DNA of 36,333 nucleotides from RUG13409 sp045546135 (lineage in GTDB: Bacteria; Bacillota; Clostridia; Peptostreptococcales; Anaerovoracaceae), in the NCBI GenBank assembly GCA_045546135.1, contig JAZQCD010000014.1:1-36333 (forward strand), read 5' to 3'. Below are positions 16,119-23,986 of this stretch, piece by piece (the first letter of the stretch is position 1; each line of letters begins with the position of its first letter). Below the pieces are notes generated by a model. That model did not search any database. It was given only the letters and a program-made list of their open reading frames with translations, and was not told the origin of the DNA. Both the position numbers and the translations under genes were made by a program.

Positions 16119-17666
16119 ATGCAAAACCAGATCTTAGTCCTCGATTTCGGAGGACAGTACAACCAGCTTATAGCAAGAAGGGTCAGGGAACACCATGTAT
16201 ATGCAGAGGTAATATCCTATAAAAACACTTCAGTTGGAAAAATAAAAGAAGAGGGCTGGAGCGGTATCATATTTACAGGAGGTCCAAACAGTGTATATGA
16301 TCCGGATTCTCCTCATTTCGATCCGGCTATACTTGATGCCGGTATCCCCATCCTTGGCATATGCTACGGACACCAGCTCATGGCATATATGGCAGGGGGA
16401 GAGATCTGTTCTGCGGGGAGTATATCTGAGTACGGAAAGGTTTTTTTGGATATAGAAAAAGTATCCTTGATCACAGATCAGATCCCAAAAAAGAGCACTG
16501 TATGGATGAGTCATACGGATTATGTAAAGACTGTTCCCGAAGGTTTTACGGTGACAGCAAAAACGGACGTATGTCCCTGTGCAGCCATGGAATGCAAAGA
16601 AAAAGGCCTCTACGGAGTTCAGTTCCATCCGGAAGTGACTCACACAGAATACGGAGACCGCATCATAAGGAATTTCATATTCGATGTCTGCAAATGCAAA
16701 GCTGACTGGCGCATGGAAGACTTTCTAAAAGCATCAATAGAAGAGATCAAAGAGAAGGTAGGCGATGGATGTGTCCTTCTTGCCCTTTCAGGAGGCGTTG
16801 ATTCCTCTGTATGTGCAGCTCTTCTTGCAGAGGCTGTTGGGAATAAGCTTACCTGCGTTTTCGTAGACCATGGTATGATGCGAAAAAACGAAGCAGACGA
16901 GGTAGAGACAGCCTTTTCAAAATGGGACATAGACTTCATGAGGATAGACGCTGAGGAAAGATTCTTAAGAGCCCTCAAAGGAGTGACTGAACCTGAAGAG
17001 AAAAGAAAGATCATAGGAAAGCAGTTCATAAAGGTATTTGAGGAAGTCGGTAAAAAGATAGGTTCTGTCGATTTTCTTGCTCAAGGGACCATTTACCCCG
17101 ATGTTATAGAGTCGGGTCTTGGCGATGCGGCGGTCATAAAAAGCCATCACAATGTTGGGGGCCTTCCTGCCTACGTTGATTTTAAGGATATATTAGAGCC
17201 ACTGAGCATGCTCTTTAAAGATGAGGTAAGGCAGCTCGGAAGAGAGCTTGGACTTCCTGAATATCTTGTCGCCAGGCAGCCTTTCCCGGGACCCGGCCTT
17301 GGCATCAGGGTCATAGGAGAGGTGACGAAAGAAAAGCTCGAAATCCTCAGAGATGCCGATGCGATATTCAGGGAAGAGATAGACAAGGCTGCGGCTGAGG
17401 GTCTTCTCCCCCAGGCTGCAAGCCAGTATTTTGCAGTGCTTACGGATACCAGGAGCGTAGGGGTCATGGGCGATGCCAGGACCTACGGCTATGTTCTTGC
17501 TTTAAGGTCAGTGACCACCGACGATTTCATGACTGCCGACTGGACCAGGCTTCCCATGGGGGTCCTTGCTAGGGCCGGGAGCCGCATACCGAACGAAGTA
17601 AAGCGCATAGGGAGAGTGGTTTACGACATCACATCGAAGCCCCCTGCGACAGTGGAATGGGAGTAA
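16119..17666 (+). CDS. guaA: GMP synthase (glutamine-hydrolysing), full length
   Basis: GuaA aminates XMP to GMP with ATP and glutamine. The 515-residue protein has a class I glutaminase (1-190) with Cys82 in GICYGHQ and His170-Glu172 in QFHPEV, then the ATP-pyrophosphatase with SGGVDSS at 224-230 and RQPFPGPGLG. It is complete. Start ATG 16119 follows TAGGAG. It lies 98 bp after purB, and no clear terminator separates them. It is a second, complete GMP synthase besides the short one at 7138; the two differ clearly within the coding region, yet their terminators are identical over 40 nt. Confidence 0.97.
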   Translation: MQNQILVLDFGGQYNQLIARRVREHHVYAEVISYKNTSVGKIKEEGWSGIIFTGGPNSVYDPDSPHFDPAILDAGIPILGICYGHQLMAYMAGGEICSAGSISEYGKVFLDIEKVSLITDQIPKKSTVWMSHTDYVKTVPEGFTVTAKTDVCPCAAMECKEKGLYGVQFHPEVTHTEYGDRIIRNFIFDVCKCKADWRMEDFLKASIEEIKEKVGDGCVLLALSGGVDSSVCAALLAEAVGNKLTCVFVDHGMMRKNEADEVETAFSKWDIDFMRIDAEERFLRALKGVTEPEEKRKIIGKQFIKVFEEVGKKIGSVDFLAQGTIYPDVIESGLGDAAVIKSHHNVGGLPAYVDFKDILEPLSMLFKDEVRQLGRELGLPEYLVARQPFPGPGLGIRVIGEVTKEKLEILRDADAIFREEIDKAAAEGLLPQAASQYFAVLTDTRSVGVMGDARTYGYVLALRSVTTDDFMTADWTRLPMGVLARAGSRIPNEVKRIGRVVYDITSKPPATVEWE

Positions 17667-17670
17667 CAAT

Positions 17671-17710
17671 AAACCCGCCAGCCCTGTAATTTCAAGGTTT
17701 GGCGGATTTT
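17671..17710 (+). terminator. Terminator of guaA (near-copy of the one at 8129)
   Basis: AAACCCGCCA pairs with TGGCGG, followed by ATTTTATT. A G-to-A change at 17706 compared with the first copy breaks one pair. The identity to 8124-8163 covers 40 nt and begins at the base after or within the stop codon. Confidence 0.85.
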
Positions 17711-17723
17711 ATTAACTTTAATA

Positions 17724-17752
17724 TTGCAATGTGGGGTGTTAGGGTATATTAT
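17724..17752 (+). promoter_or_regulatory. Promoter of riboswitch 1
   Basis: TTGCAA (17724-17729) and TATTAT (17747-17752) are separated by 17 bp. The transcript would begin near 17760, just before the P1 helix of the aptamer. Confidence 0.6.
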
Positions 17753-17773
17753 ATATACAAAATTGAATATCTG

Positions 17774-17974
17774 TTTCAGAGGCGGTGCGGCCGCAAAAGT
17801 TGTATGAAACAAGGCGTATCCGCTTAACAAGGAAATGGGGTTTAAGGCCCCGCATTAGCAGATGCTGTAGACGCTTAGGTGTTTGTCCGTCGGTGAAAAC
17901 CGGTCACTGGGATCTTATCTTGGGAAGGCAGGGCAATACGCTGTCTGAGGCGTGAGTCAGTAGACCTACTGAAA
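17774..17974 (+). ncRNA. Cobalamin-type riboswitch aptamer 1
   Basis: P1 is TTTCAG (17774-17779) with CTGAAA (17969-17974). Inside, in order, are AAGGAAATGGGG, GGCCCCGCAT, CTGTAGACGC, ACCGGTCACTGGGAT, GGGAAGGCAGGGCAAT and the B12-box-like GAGTCAGTAGACCTACTG. The second half agrees closely with known cobalamin riboswitches (GCCACTG, GGGAAGGC, AGTCAGGAGACCTGCC). The first half is shorter than the textbook form. It shares its layout with the aptamers at 18711 and 24992. Confidence 0.88.
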
Positions 17975-17992
17975 TAGTTGTGTGTTAAAAGA

Positions 17993-18053
17993 AGATAAAG
18001 GTTATTAAATGTCAGACCTCTGTATGGGTTGGGTTAACCTTCTATCTTTTTTT
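17993..18053 (+). terminator. Expression-platform terminator of riboswitch 1
   Basis: AGATAAAGGTTA (17993-18004) pairs with TAACCTTCTATCT (one bulged base) and ends in seven T (18047-18053). It lies 18 bp after P1, so ligand binding probably leads to termination. The start codon of the next gene lies only 4 nt after the T-run. Confidence 0.8.
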
Positions 18054-18057
18054 GCAT

Positions 18058-18618
18058 ATGACGACAAAAAACAACAACGGTTCAAAACAGAAGAAGGATA
18101 AAAACGAGCTTAATAACTACCATGTTCAGCTCCTTACAAGCAGAGCGCTCAAGGCGCTCAATGCCCGGGAAGATGCTTTTATAGAAGTGCACGAAGGGGA
18201 TGCGGATGCCGATCTCATAGCCTATGTGAAGAACGAAGCGTTAAGGCTCGGCCACGCGCCCCGTCAGGGAGAGATCGAAGGATGGCGCTACCTTGAGGAA
18301 CGTTTCGGGACCTGGAAGACGCTGCTTGAGAAAGCGAGGCTCAAGCCTTTCGGCATTGAAGAGCCCTTCAGAAGGTACGCTCTTTTTACCGATGAATATG
18401 AGCGTCAGGCGGAGCTGTATGCGGAGCATAAGAGATACAAAAAGCAAAGGAGCATTGAAAGGAAGATAGAGCAGGCTGAGAGAAAGAAACAGCAGGAAGC
18501 ATATCTTTTGGAGCATCCCGAAGCAAGAAAGAAGAAAAAATCTTCTGCCGATCCCGGAAAGCCGGCGGAGGATAAAGGCACGGCTGATACGATGGGGCTT
18601 AAGGAAGAAGGCGAATGA
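18058..18618 (+). CDS. Charged protein with homing-endonuclease-associated (HNH) repeat, riboswitch-controlled
   Basis: A 186-residue soluble protein. Residues about 55-100 (EALRLGHAPRQGEIEGWRYL, then ERFGTWKTLLEKA) match the pattern of the homing endonuclease associated repeat: a helical DNA-binding unit with 'Leu-Gly-x-x-Pro' followed by 'FGTW'. No HNH or other nuclease motif is present. The C-terminal half is rich in Lys and Glu and likely coiled-coil. ATG 18058 comes right after the riboswitch T-run and has no ribosome binding site (TTG 18052 is even closer), so translation is probably weak or the true start is not clear. It is the only gene between riboswitches 1 and 2. Function unknown; a role in gene control is possible. 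Confidence 0.6.
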   Translation: MTTKNNNGSKQKKDKNELNNYHVQLLTSRALKALNAREDAFIEVHEGDADADLIAYVKNEALRLGHAPRQGEIEGWRYLEERFGTWKTLLEKARLKPFGIEEPFRRYALFTDEYERQAELYAEHKRYKKQRSIERKIEQAERKKQQEAYLLEHPEARKKKKSSADPGKPAEDKGTADTMGLKEEGE

Positions 18619-18646
18619 ACATTTAGTGAAAAAACCGGATGCGCAT

Positions 18647-18674
18647 TTGCATCAGGTATTCCTGATGATATAAT
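18647..18674 (+). promoter_or_regulatory. Promoter of riboswitch 2 with palindrome in the spacer
   Basis: TTGCAT (18647-18652) and TATAAT (18669-18674) are 16 bp apart. The spacer contains ATCAGG-TATT-CCTGAT (18651-18666), a perfect 6-bp inverted repeat between the boxes that could be an operator. A second hairpin, CAGGGAAG-GGA-CTTCCCTG (18680-18698), follows at the start of the transcript. Confidence 0.7.
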
Positions 18675-18710
18675 AAAAGCAGGGAAGGGACTTCCCTGGA
18701 GAATTTAATA

Positions 18711-18935
18711 TACTTTAGTGGCGGTGCGACCGCAAAGGCCCGGAAACAGGCAAGGCGTATCCGCTGAATAAGGGAATGGGGTTTGAGGCCCCGCATATCC
18801 AATACCGTGGGCGTCGAGGATGCTGCAAATAGGTGAAAACCGGTCATCAGATGTATATGCTGCCCTTCAGCAGTGTTTCTGAGAAGGCTGCGCAGATATC
18901 CGCTTGAGATGCGAGTCGGGAGACCTACTGAAGTA
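18711..18935 (+). ncRNA. Cobalamin-type riboswitch aptamer 2
   Basis: P1 is TACTTTAG (18711-18718) with CTGAAGTA (18928-18935), one G-T pair. It contains ATAAGGGAATGGGG, GGCCCCGCAT, ACCGTGGGCG, AAAACCGGTCAT, GAGAAGGCTGCGCAG and GAGTCGGGAGACCTACTG. It precedes the DUF4430 lipoprotein and ECF transporter genes, matching the known use of cobalamin riboswitches upstream of corrinoid uptake genes. Confidence 0.9.
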
Positions 18936-18956
18936 AGATTAATATTCCAACAAGGT

Positions 18957-19000
18957 GAAGGTAATATTACTGCTATTGTAATATTGCCTTCTCTTTTTTT
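18957..19000 (+). terminator. Expression-platform terminator of riboswitch 2
   Basis: GAAGGTAATATTAC (18957-18970) pairs with GTAATATTGCCTTC (18978-18991), one G-T pair, followed by CTCTTTTTTT. It lies 67 bp before the lipoprotein start. Confidence 0.9.
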
Positions 19001-19066
19001 ATCAGCCTTGCTCCAAAGGGCATCAGGGACGGTATTACGGCCGGGAAAGTTTAAGAGAGAACAAAG

Positions 19067-20044
19067 ATGAGAAGAAAACTGAAAAAGATCATATGTGTTA
19101 TGCTTGCGCTCTTTATGGTGCTTGTGCTTTGCTCCTGCGGCAGCGGCTCGGGGCCTTCGGGAAGCGGTAATCAGAGCGGTAAACTGGATCTCGATTACGA
19201 AGAAGGCAGTTCCCAGCAGTCTGCAAAACAGGAAAGCGGCGGAGGAAACTGGTTTTCCGAAGCCTTTAATTTCGGAAAAAAGGAAGACTCAAACAGCAGC
19301 AGCCAGAGCAGCCAGTCAAGCGCTCTGCAGGATCTCTATTCAGATTCTTCCGAAAACAGCCAGCAGGGAAGCAGCCAGGGCCAAAGCGGTCCTTCACAGG
19401 ATCAAAGCAGTTCTTCGGAAAACACAAACCAGAGCAGTTCCCAGCAGCCTGGCAATTTCCAGGGCGGAGGTTCCGGAAACCAGAGCGCAAACTCCGGACA
19501 GCAGACGAGCAGCAATACGGGACAGATAGATAATACCGGTCAGAACGGAATAGCCGGAAACAGCAGCGGCAGTAACCAGAGCGGTTCCGGAAACCAAAAT
19601 CAGGGAAGCGGAAAAACAGTCACTATCACAATACGCTGCGACACAGCTGTAAACAACGGAATGCATCTCGAAAGCAAATGGGCGGGAATAGTTCCCGCAA
19701 GCGGCTGTATACTGCCCGTTACTACAGTCGAGATCGAAGACGGACAGACTGTGTTTGATGTTCTTGCCTATGTGTGCAGCAAGTACAAGATCCATATGTC
19801 GTATAGAGGTGGCACGTCCAGTGGATGTTATGTGGACGGTATCAACAACCTCTACGAATTCGACGGAGGGCGCTGGTCAGGCTGGATGTACTGCGTCAAC
19901 AAATGGTATCCCAACTACGGCTGCGGAGTCTATTACGTAAAAGCCGGTGACGAGATAGAGTGGAACTATACCTGCGACCTCGGTCTCGATCTTGAAGGCG
20001 GAGACATCTTAGGCGGATCCGACTGGAAAGAGACCCACCCCTGA
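19067..20044 (+). CDS. Lipoprotein with transcobalamin-like C-terminal domain (DUF4430)
   Basis: A 325-residue surface lipoprotein. The signal peptide (1-23) ends in a lipobox with the anchor Cys in LCSCGSG. Residues about 25-185 are a Ser/Gln/Asn/Gly linker, long enough to cross part of the cell wall. The C-terminal domain (about 190-320) has ITIRCDTAVNNGMHL, VFDVLAYVCSKY, SGWMYCVNKWYPNYGCGVYY and GDEIEWNYT, the pattern of DUF4430, which is related to the beta domain of animal transcobalamin. It likely binds a corrinoid and hands it to the ECF transporter encoded next. The riboswitch upstream supports that. Binding residues cannot be assigned without a structure. Confidence 0.85.
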   Translation: MRRKLKKIICVMLALFMVLVLCSCGSGSGPSGSGNQSGKLDLDYEEGSSQQSAKQESGGGNWFSEAFNFGKKEDSNSSSQSSQSSALQDLYSDSSENSQQGSSQGQSGPSQDQSSSSENTNQSSSQQPGNFQGGGSGNQSANSGQQTSSNTGQIDNTGQNGIAGNSSGSNQSGSGNQNQGSGKTVTITIRCDTAVNNGMHLESKWAGIVPASGCILPVTTVEIEDGQTVFDVLAYVCSKYKIHMSYRGGTSSGCYVDGINNLYEFDGGRWSGWMYCVNKWYPNYGCGVYYVKAGDEIEWNYTCDLGLDLEGGDILGGSDWKETHP

Positions 20045-20075
20045 TGCTTTCATTTTTCTTAAATTAAGCACGAAT

Positions 20076-20099
20076 GCTCCTGCCTTTTCCGGCGGGAGC
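20076..20099 (+). other. Intergenic hairpin between the lipoprotein and EcfT genes
   Basis: GCTCCTGCC (20076-20084) pairs with GGCGGGAGC (20091-20099), one G-T pair, loop of six. No T-run follows, so it more likely protects the mRNA 3' end of the abundant lipoprotein message or slows, but does not end, transcription. Confidence 0.6.
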
Positions 20100-20135
20100 T
20101 TCAAATACGAGAAAATACAGAACAGATTCTATTAA

Positions 20136-21056
20136 ATGTCCAGATCAAAAAAGCGATCAGAAGAAATAGGCAGGCAGATGAGGTTTTTCGGAAACCTTCA
20201 TCCTGCGGTAAGCATGGCTTACTTTGTTTTAGTGCTGGTGCTGACACTCATTTGCATGCATCCGGTCACTGTTTTGCTGTCATTTCTTGGCGCAAGCTGG
20301 TTTTCCATCAGGCTCAGAGGAGGCAAAGCCTACGGGCGTACAATGCGCTTCGTTGCGCCTATGTTCATCCTCATTGCTTTAGCGAATCCTTTGTTCAATC
20401 ACAGGGGAGTTACGCCGCTTTTTGAGATCAATCATCTTTGGTACACCCTTGAGGCTACGGTATACGGGCTCGTGTCAGCCTGCTCTCTTTGCGCCGTCAT
20501 TATATGGTTCACCTGCTATCAGGAGGTAATGACCTCCGATAAGTTTCTTTACCTTTTCGGAAAACCTTTCCCGGGAACGTCTCTGCTCATAACTATGACC
20601 TTGAGGTTCATTCCTCAGCTTCAGCAAAACAGAAAAGAGATAAAGGAATCTCAGGCTATGCTCAAAGAGGAGGGTACAAGACTATTTCAGAAGATGGGCA
20701 CTGCCCTTCGCAATCTGTCCGTACTTCTTACCATGAGCATGGAAAACGCCGTTGAGACGGCAGACTCCATGAAGGCGAGGGGCTACGGAGCAAGAAGGCG
20801 TACTACCTTCCATCTTTTCCGTTTCGACGGAAGGGATGCAAGGACGCTCGGGGCCATCCTTGCCGTTGGCGGCATCTGCATACTTGCAAGGTGCTTCGGC
20901 CACGGGACCATGGACTTTTATCCCAGAATGACGCCTGTTATCCTGGGACCTGCTACATATACTTTGTTCGTTTTTTATGCCGTGCTTATGTTTCTGCCAG
21001 GCATACTTGAGACAGTGGAGGAAATACGTTGGCGCTCCTGCGTATCGAAAATTTAA
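20136..21056 (+). CDS. ECF transporter transmembrane component (EcfT/CbiQ family)
   Basis: A 306-residue membrane protein. Hydrophobic segments lie near residues 27-55, 70-90, 105-128 and 145-160, and two more lie near 240-300. The cytoplasmic coupling helices carry the family's Ala-Arg-Gly signature (SMKARGYGARRR, near residue 213) that contacts the ATPases. It forms the energy-coupling scaffold between the fused ATPase and the S component encoded next. No strong Shine-Dalgarno precedes ATG 20136. Its 3' end overlaps the ATPase gene by 28 bp. With the riboswitch and DUF4430 lipoprotein it forms a dedicated (group I) corrinoid ECF operon. Confidence 0.88.
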   Translation: MSRSKKRSEEIGRQMRFFGNLHPAVSMAYFVLVLVLTLICMHPVTVLLSFLGASWFSIRLRGGKAYGRTMRFVAPMFILIALANPLFNHRGVTPLFEINHLWYTLEATVYGLVSACSLCAVIIWFTCYQEVMTSDKFLYLFGKPFPGTSLLITMTLRFIPQLQQNRKEIKESQAMLKEEGTRLFQKMGTALRNLSVLLTMSMENAVETADSMKARGYGARRRTTFHLFRFDGRDARTLGAILAVGGICILARCFGHGTMDFYPRMTPVILGPATYTLFVFYAVLMFLPGILETVEEIRWRSCVSKI

Positions 21057-22705
21057 GCTTTGCTTATCCTAATGCTTCCCAAAGAACGCTGGATGACATA
21101 AGTCTTGAAATAGAGAAAGGCGAGTATGTCGTTCTCTGCGGTCCTTCCGGCTGCGGCAAGACGACACTTCTTCGCCAGGTGAAACCGGGCCTTGTCCCTT
21201 CAGGGGCGAGGGAAGGCAGCGTTTACTATGGCAATACTTTGATTTCGGATCTGCCGGAGCTGACTGCGGCATCCGAGATAGGATTCGTACAGCAAAATCC
21301 CGACAACCAGATCGTGACAGACTTTGTCTGGCACGAGCTTGCCTTCGGTCTTGAGAACATGGGGCTTCCTGTTCCGGTCATACGGCGGAGAGTTGCGGAA
21401 ATGGCAGCCTTCTTCGGCATGGAACCCTGGTTCAGAAGCAAGACTACGGAGCTTTCCGGAGGACAGAAGCAGCTCATGAACCTTGCTTCAGCTCTTGCCA
21501 TGAATCCCAAACTTCTGATACTCGACGAGCCCACCTCAATGCTTGATCCATTGGCTGCAAGGAGCCTTCTTCAGGCAGTGCAGCGCATAAACAGGGAACT
21601 CGGCGTAGCCATACTGCTCACAGAGCACCGCCTCGACGAGGTCTTCCCCGTAGCGGACAGAGTAGTTACGATGGACAGGGGCCGTATACTCACCAGCGGA
21701 GCTCCCGGTAAAATAGCCAAAGAACTGGCAGACAGTCCGGACAAGAACAGGATATACTTCGGCCTTCCCGCATCGGTTAGAATCTTCAGTGAACTGGGAC
21801 AGACAGACGATCTTCCCCTTACCGTAAGGGACGGAAGGAAGAGGCTCGAAGACATGGTCCAAAGAAGCGAAAGCGGAATCGATGCCGGAAACGGCGGTGC
21901 CGTTTCAGTTGCGAATAGTTCCATGTCTGATACCGTGGAGACGGAAAAGACCTCCGATATGCAAAAGAGCAATACCGTTCTCGAAGGGAAAGAACTCTGG
22001 TTCAGATACAATGAAAACTCAAAGGATGTTTTAAGAGGCGCTAATATAAAGCTGTATGAAGGAGAGTTTTTCTGCCTTCTCGGCGGCAACGGCGCAGGCA
22101 AGACGACGCTTCTCCGTATACTTGCGGGTCTTTCGAAGCCCTACAGAGGAAAGACCAAACTGGCAAAGGACAAGCTTCTCTGCATGCTTCCCCAGAACGC
22201 CAGATCCCTTTTCGTTGCCGATACCGTGTTCAAAGAGCTTCTGGACAGCGCAGACGGCGACCCCGAAGCGGCAGCGGATATGATAGAGCTTATGGAGCTC
22301 GGGCCGCTTAGGGAAAGGCATCCCTACGATCTTTCGGGAGGCGAGACCCAAAGGCTTGCTCTTGGGAAACTGCTCCTGAAAAAAGCAGACGTTCTGATCC
22401 TTGACGAACCCACCAAAGGTCTTGACGCCTATGCCAAAGCGCAGCTCGCCAAGATACTCAAAGGCCTTTGCGAAAAGGGCGTTTCCATACTGGTGGTGAC
22501 CCACGACGTGGAATTTGCGGCAAATTATGCAGACCGCTGCGCGCTCATGTTCGACGGACAGCTCATGTCCGAGGGAAACGCAAGAGACTTCTTTGCGGGC
22601 AACCGCTTCTATACCACGGATGCAAACCGCATAGCGGGAGAATTCTTCCCCTTGGATATACGCTGCGAGGAGGTAATAGACTCATGTCGAAAGCTCCCGC
22701 AGTGA
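21029..22705 (+). CDS. ECF transporter ATPase, two fused ABC domains
   Basis: A 558-residue cytoplasmic protein with two ATPase domains in tandem. Domain 1 has Walker A GPSGCGKT (38-45), signature LSGGQKQ (near 140) and Walker B LILDEPT. Domain 2 has GGNGAGKT (near 352), LSGGETQR (near 436) and LILDEPTKGLD. It therefore supplies both EcfA and EcfA' in one chain. A low-complexity linker of about 80 residues joins them. It starts at TTG 21029 with GGAGG 7 nt upstream, inside the EcfT gene. It overlaps the S-component gene by 22 bp, which suggests tight translational coupling. Confidence 0.92.
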   Translation: MALLRIENLSFAYPNASQRTLDDISLEIEKGEYVVLCGPSGCGKTTLLRQVKPGLVPSGAREGSVYYGNTLISDLPELTAASEIGFVQQNPDNQIVTDFVWHELAFGLENMGLPVPVIRRRVAEMAAFFGMEPWFRSKTTELSGGQKQLMNLASALAMNPKLLILDEPTSMLDPLAARSLLQAVQRINRELGVAILLTEHRLDEVFPVADRVVTMDRGRILTSGAPGKIAKELADSPDKNRIYFGLPASVRIFSELGQTDDLPLTVRDGRKRLEDMVQRSESGIDAGNGGAVSVANSSMSDTVETEKTSDMQKSNTVLEGKELWFRYNENSKDVLRGANIKLYEGEFFCLLGGNGAGKTTLLRILAGLSKPYRGKTKLAKDKLLCMLPQNARSLFVADTVFKELLDSADGDPEAAADMIELMELGPLRERHPYDLSGGETQRLALGKLLLKKADVLILDEPTKGLDAYAKAQLAKILKGLCEKGVSILVVTHDVEFAANYADRCALMFDGQLMSEGNARDFFAGNRFYTTDANRIAGEFFPLDIRCEEVIDSCRKLPQ

Positions 22706-23664
22706 CAAATGAAAACAAGGCGCTCGGAAGCCGCAGAAAAGATGAACTGCCCAAGCTTTTCGTAAGCCGCAGGACCAAGGCCGCTGCCTGGGTGGTGCTG
22801 ATAGTGCTTCCCGTGCTCATGGTCGCCTTTATCTATTACCATACCCACAGACCTACAGTCCATGTGGTGGGCGAAAGAACTTTCATAGACTACATCATCC
22901 TCAACTCGGATCTGATAATAGGTTTTGTATTTCTCATAATATCGGCAGTGCCGTTCTTTCTTGTCTTTGATAAAAAGAAGCCTCAGGCAAGGGAGATGGT
23001 ACCAATAGCCGTCATGGCGGCCATAGCGGTTGTAGGTCGTACGGTATTTGAAATAATACCGCTTCCAAACTTCAAACCCTGTTCCGCTATCATAATCATA
23101 ACGGCGGTATCCTTCGGACCCGAAGCGGGCTTCCTTACGGGAGCGCTTACGGCTCTAGTGAGCAATTTCATTTTCGGACAGGGACCTTGGACTCCCTGGC
23201 AGATGTTCACGTGGGGTTTTGTCGGGTTTCTTGCCGGCATATTAAATAATGCCGGAATATTCAAGGCAGACAATAAAGAGCACTTCAAGGCGCCCTTTTG
23301 GGACCGCATTTGTCCCGAAGGGACGAACAGGGGGGACCTCCTGATGTTTGCCAGGAGCCTCACGGACCACGCTCCTATGAGGCTTTGCATATACGGTCTT
23401 CTTTCCGGTTTTATCTACGGCTGGATAATGAATCTCTATTTCATAGTCGGATACATCAATCCCATAAACTGGCCGGCCATAGGAGCTGCCTACGTATCGA
23501 GCTTTTTCTTTGACCTGAGCCACGGAGTCTGCACCTTCCTGGTGCTCTGGGCTCTCGGCGATCCCTGGATAAGGAAACTTGAAAGGATCAAAACCAAATT
23601 CGGCCTGACCGGAGAAGAACGCAACTACATCCTCCCGGAAAGCCAGGCCGCATCTGAAACCTGA
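22684..23664 (+). CDS. ECF transporter substrate-binding (S) component, probably for a corrinoid
   Basis: A 326-residue membrane protein. It has one extra N-terminal membrane segment (about 28-50) and a six-helix S-component core, including SFGPEAGFLTGALTALVSNF and GQGPWTPWQMFTWGFVGF, typical of ECF S proteins whose genes lie in cobalamin-regulated operons. A large loop (about 195-230) is unusual. I chose ATG 22684 (GAGGAGG about 10 nt upstream), not the longer frame from 22468, which only overlaps the ATPase gene. Family precedent for cobalamin riboswitch-controlled S components includes CbrT (cobalamin) and CblT (a ribazole-type precursor); which substrate applies is open. Confidence 0.82.
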   Translation: MSKAPAVTNENKALGSRRKDELPKLFVSRRTKAAAWVVLIVLPVLMVAFIYYHTHRPTVHVVGERTFIDYIILNSDLIIGFVFLIISAVPFFLVFDKKKPQAREMVPIAVMAAIAVVGRTVFEIIPLPNFKPCSAIIIITAVSFGPEAGFLTGALTALVSNFIFGQGPWTPWQMFTWGFVGFLAGILNNAGIFKADNKEHFKAPFWDRICPEGTNRGDLLMFARSLTDHAPMRLCIYGLLSGFIYGWIMNLYFIVGYINPINWPAIGAAYVSSFFFDLSHGVCTFLVLWALGDPWIRKLERIKTKFGLTGEERNYILPESQAASET

Positions 23665-23686
23665 ACATAATCGTTTTGACAATTAG

Positions 23687-23710
23687 TTTTTTCGGAAAAA
23701 ACCGAAAAAA
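23687..23710. repeat. A/T-rich inverted repeat after the ECF operon
   Basis: TTTTTTCGG (23687-23695) and CCGAAAAAA (23702-23710) are perfect inverted arms around six A. The T-run is on the wrong side for a plus-strand terminator. It marks the end of the ECF operon and the start of the small-RNA promoter region. Confidence 0.5.
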
Positions 23711-23711
23711 G

Positions 23712-23740
23712 TTGCAAAAAAATAGAAAATAGTGTATATA
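23712..23740 (+). promoter_or_regulatory. Promoter of the candidate small RNA
   Basis: TTGCAA (23712-23717) and TATATA (23735-23740) are 17 bp apart. No protein start follows on this strand for 1.6 kb, so the transcript is presumably noncoding. Confidence 0.6.
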
Positions 23741-23746
23741 TTAGTT

Positions 23747-23858
23747 GAAGTGTTGATAGCGAGACTTCGGTATTGATGGTATCAAGTTAATGTAAGTTTG
23801 GGCTGGTCTTGAAGACCCGGGTCCAACCTAATCGGCGGGGAGACTCTCCGCCATTTTA
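23747..23858 (+). ncRNA. Candidate structured small RNA, family not recognised
   Basis: The 110-nt stretch has its own promoter and ends in a terminator-like hairpin. TTGATA (23753-23758) pairs with TATCAA (23780-23785). A second long hairpin, with GGTCT...AGACC inside TTGG...CCAA, spans about 23798-23826. The final hairpin GGCGG-G-GAG / CTC-CCGCC lies at 23834-23852, followed by ATTTTAATT. No good protein frame fits. It does not match tRNA, SRP RNA, 6S, RNase P or a riboswitch class that I can recall. Confidence 0.45.
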
Positions 23859-23881
23859 ATTGCCACAAAAACGGAATAGTA

Positions 23882-23986
23882 TTAATGGGTATCGTACAAT
23901 CTCCGAACGTCCGTCCGGTATCCGGTTCGTTCGTGTATCTGTTCCAGTAGCACCTTAAACGCAGTCACATCTTTATGAAGTTTCAA
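23882..23986 (-). pseudogene. Truncated AbiEii-type toxin gene (N-terminal stub)
   Basis: On the minus strand a TTG start at 23986, overlapping the stop of the antitoxin gene and preceded by AAGGAGG, opens a 34-codon frame beginning LKLHKDVTAFKVLLEQIHER (first residue initiator Met) and then TGYRTDV. This is the pattern of the N-terminus of AbiEii nucleotidyltransferase toxins, which normally continue with a conserved 'EKDYY/W' segment. Here the likeness stops at about residue 26 and a TAA follows at 23884-23882. The rest of the toxin (normally over 200 residues) is missing, so the gene is broken by deletion. Confidence 0.65.

Noticed and set aside
22468..22683. N-terminal extension of the ECF S component
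   Set aside because: This part lies wholly inside the ATPase gene in another frame; a good ribosome binding site sits just before ATG 22684.
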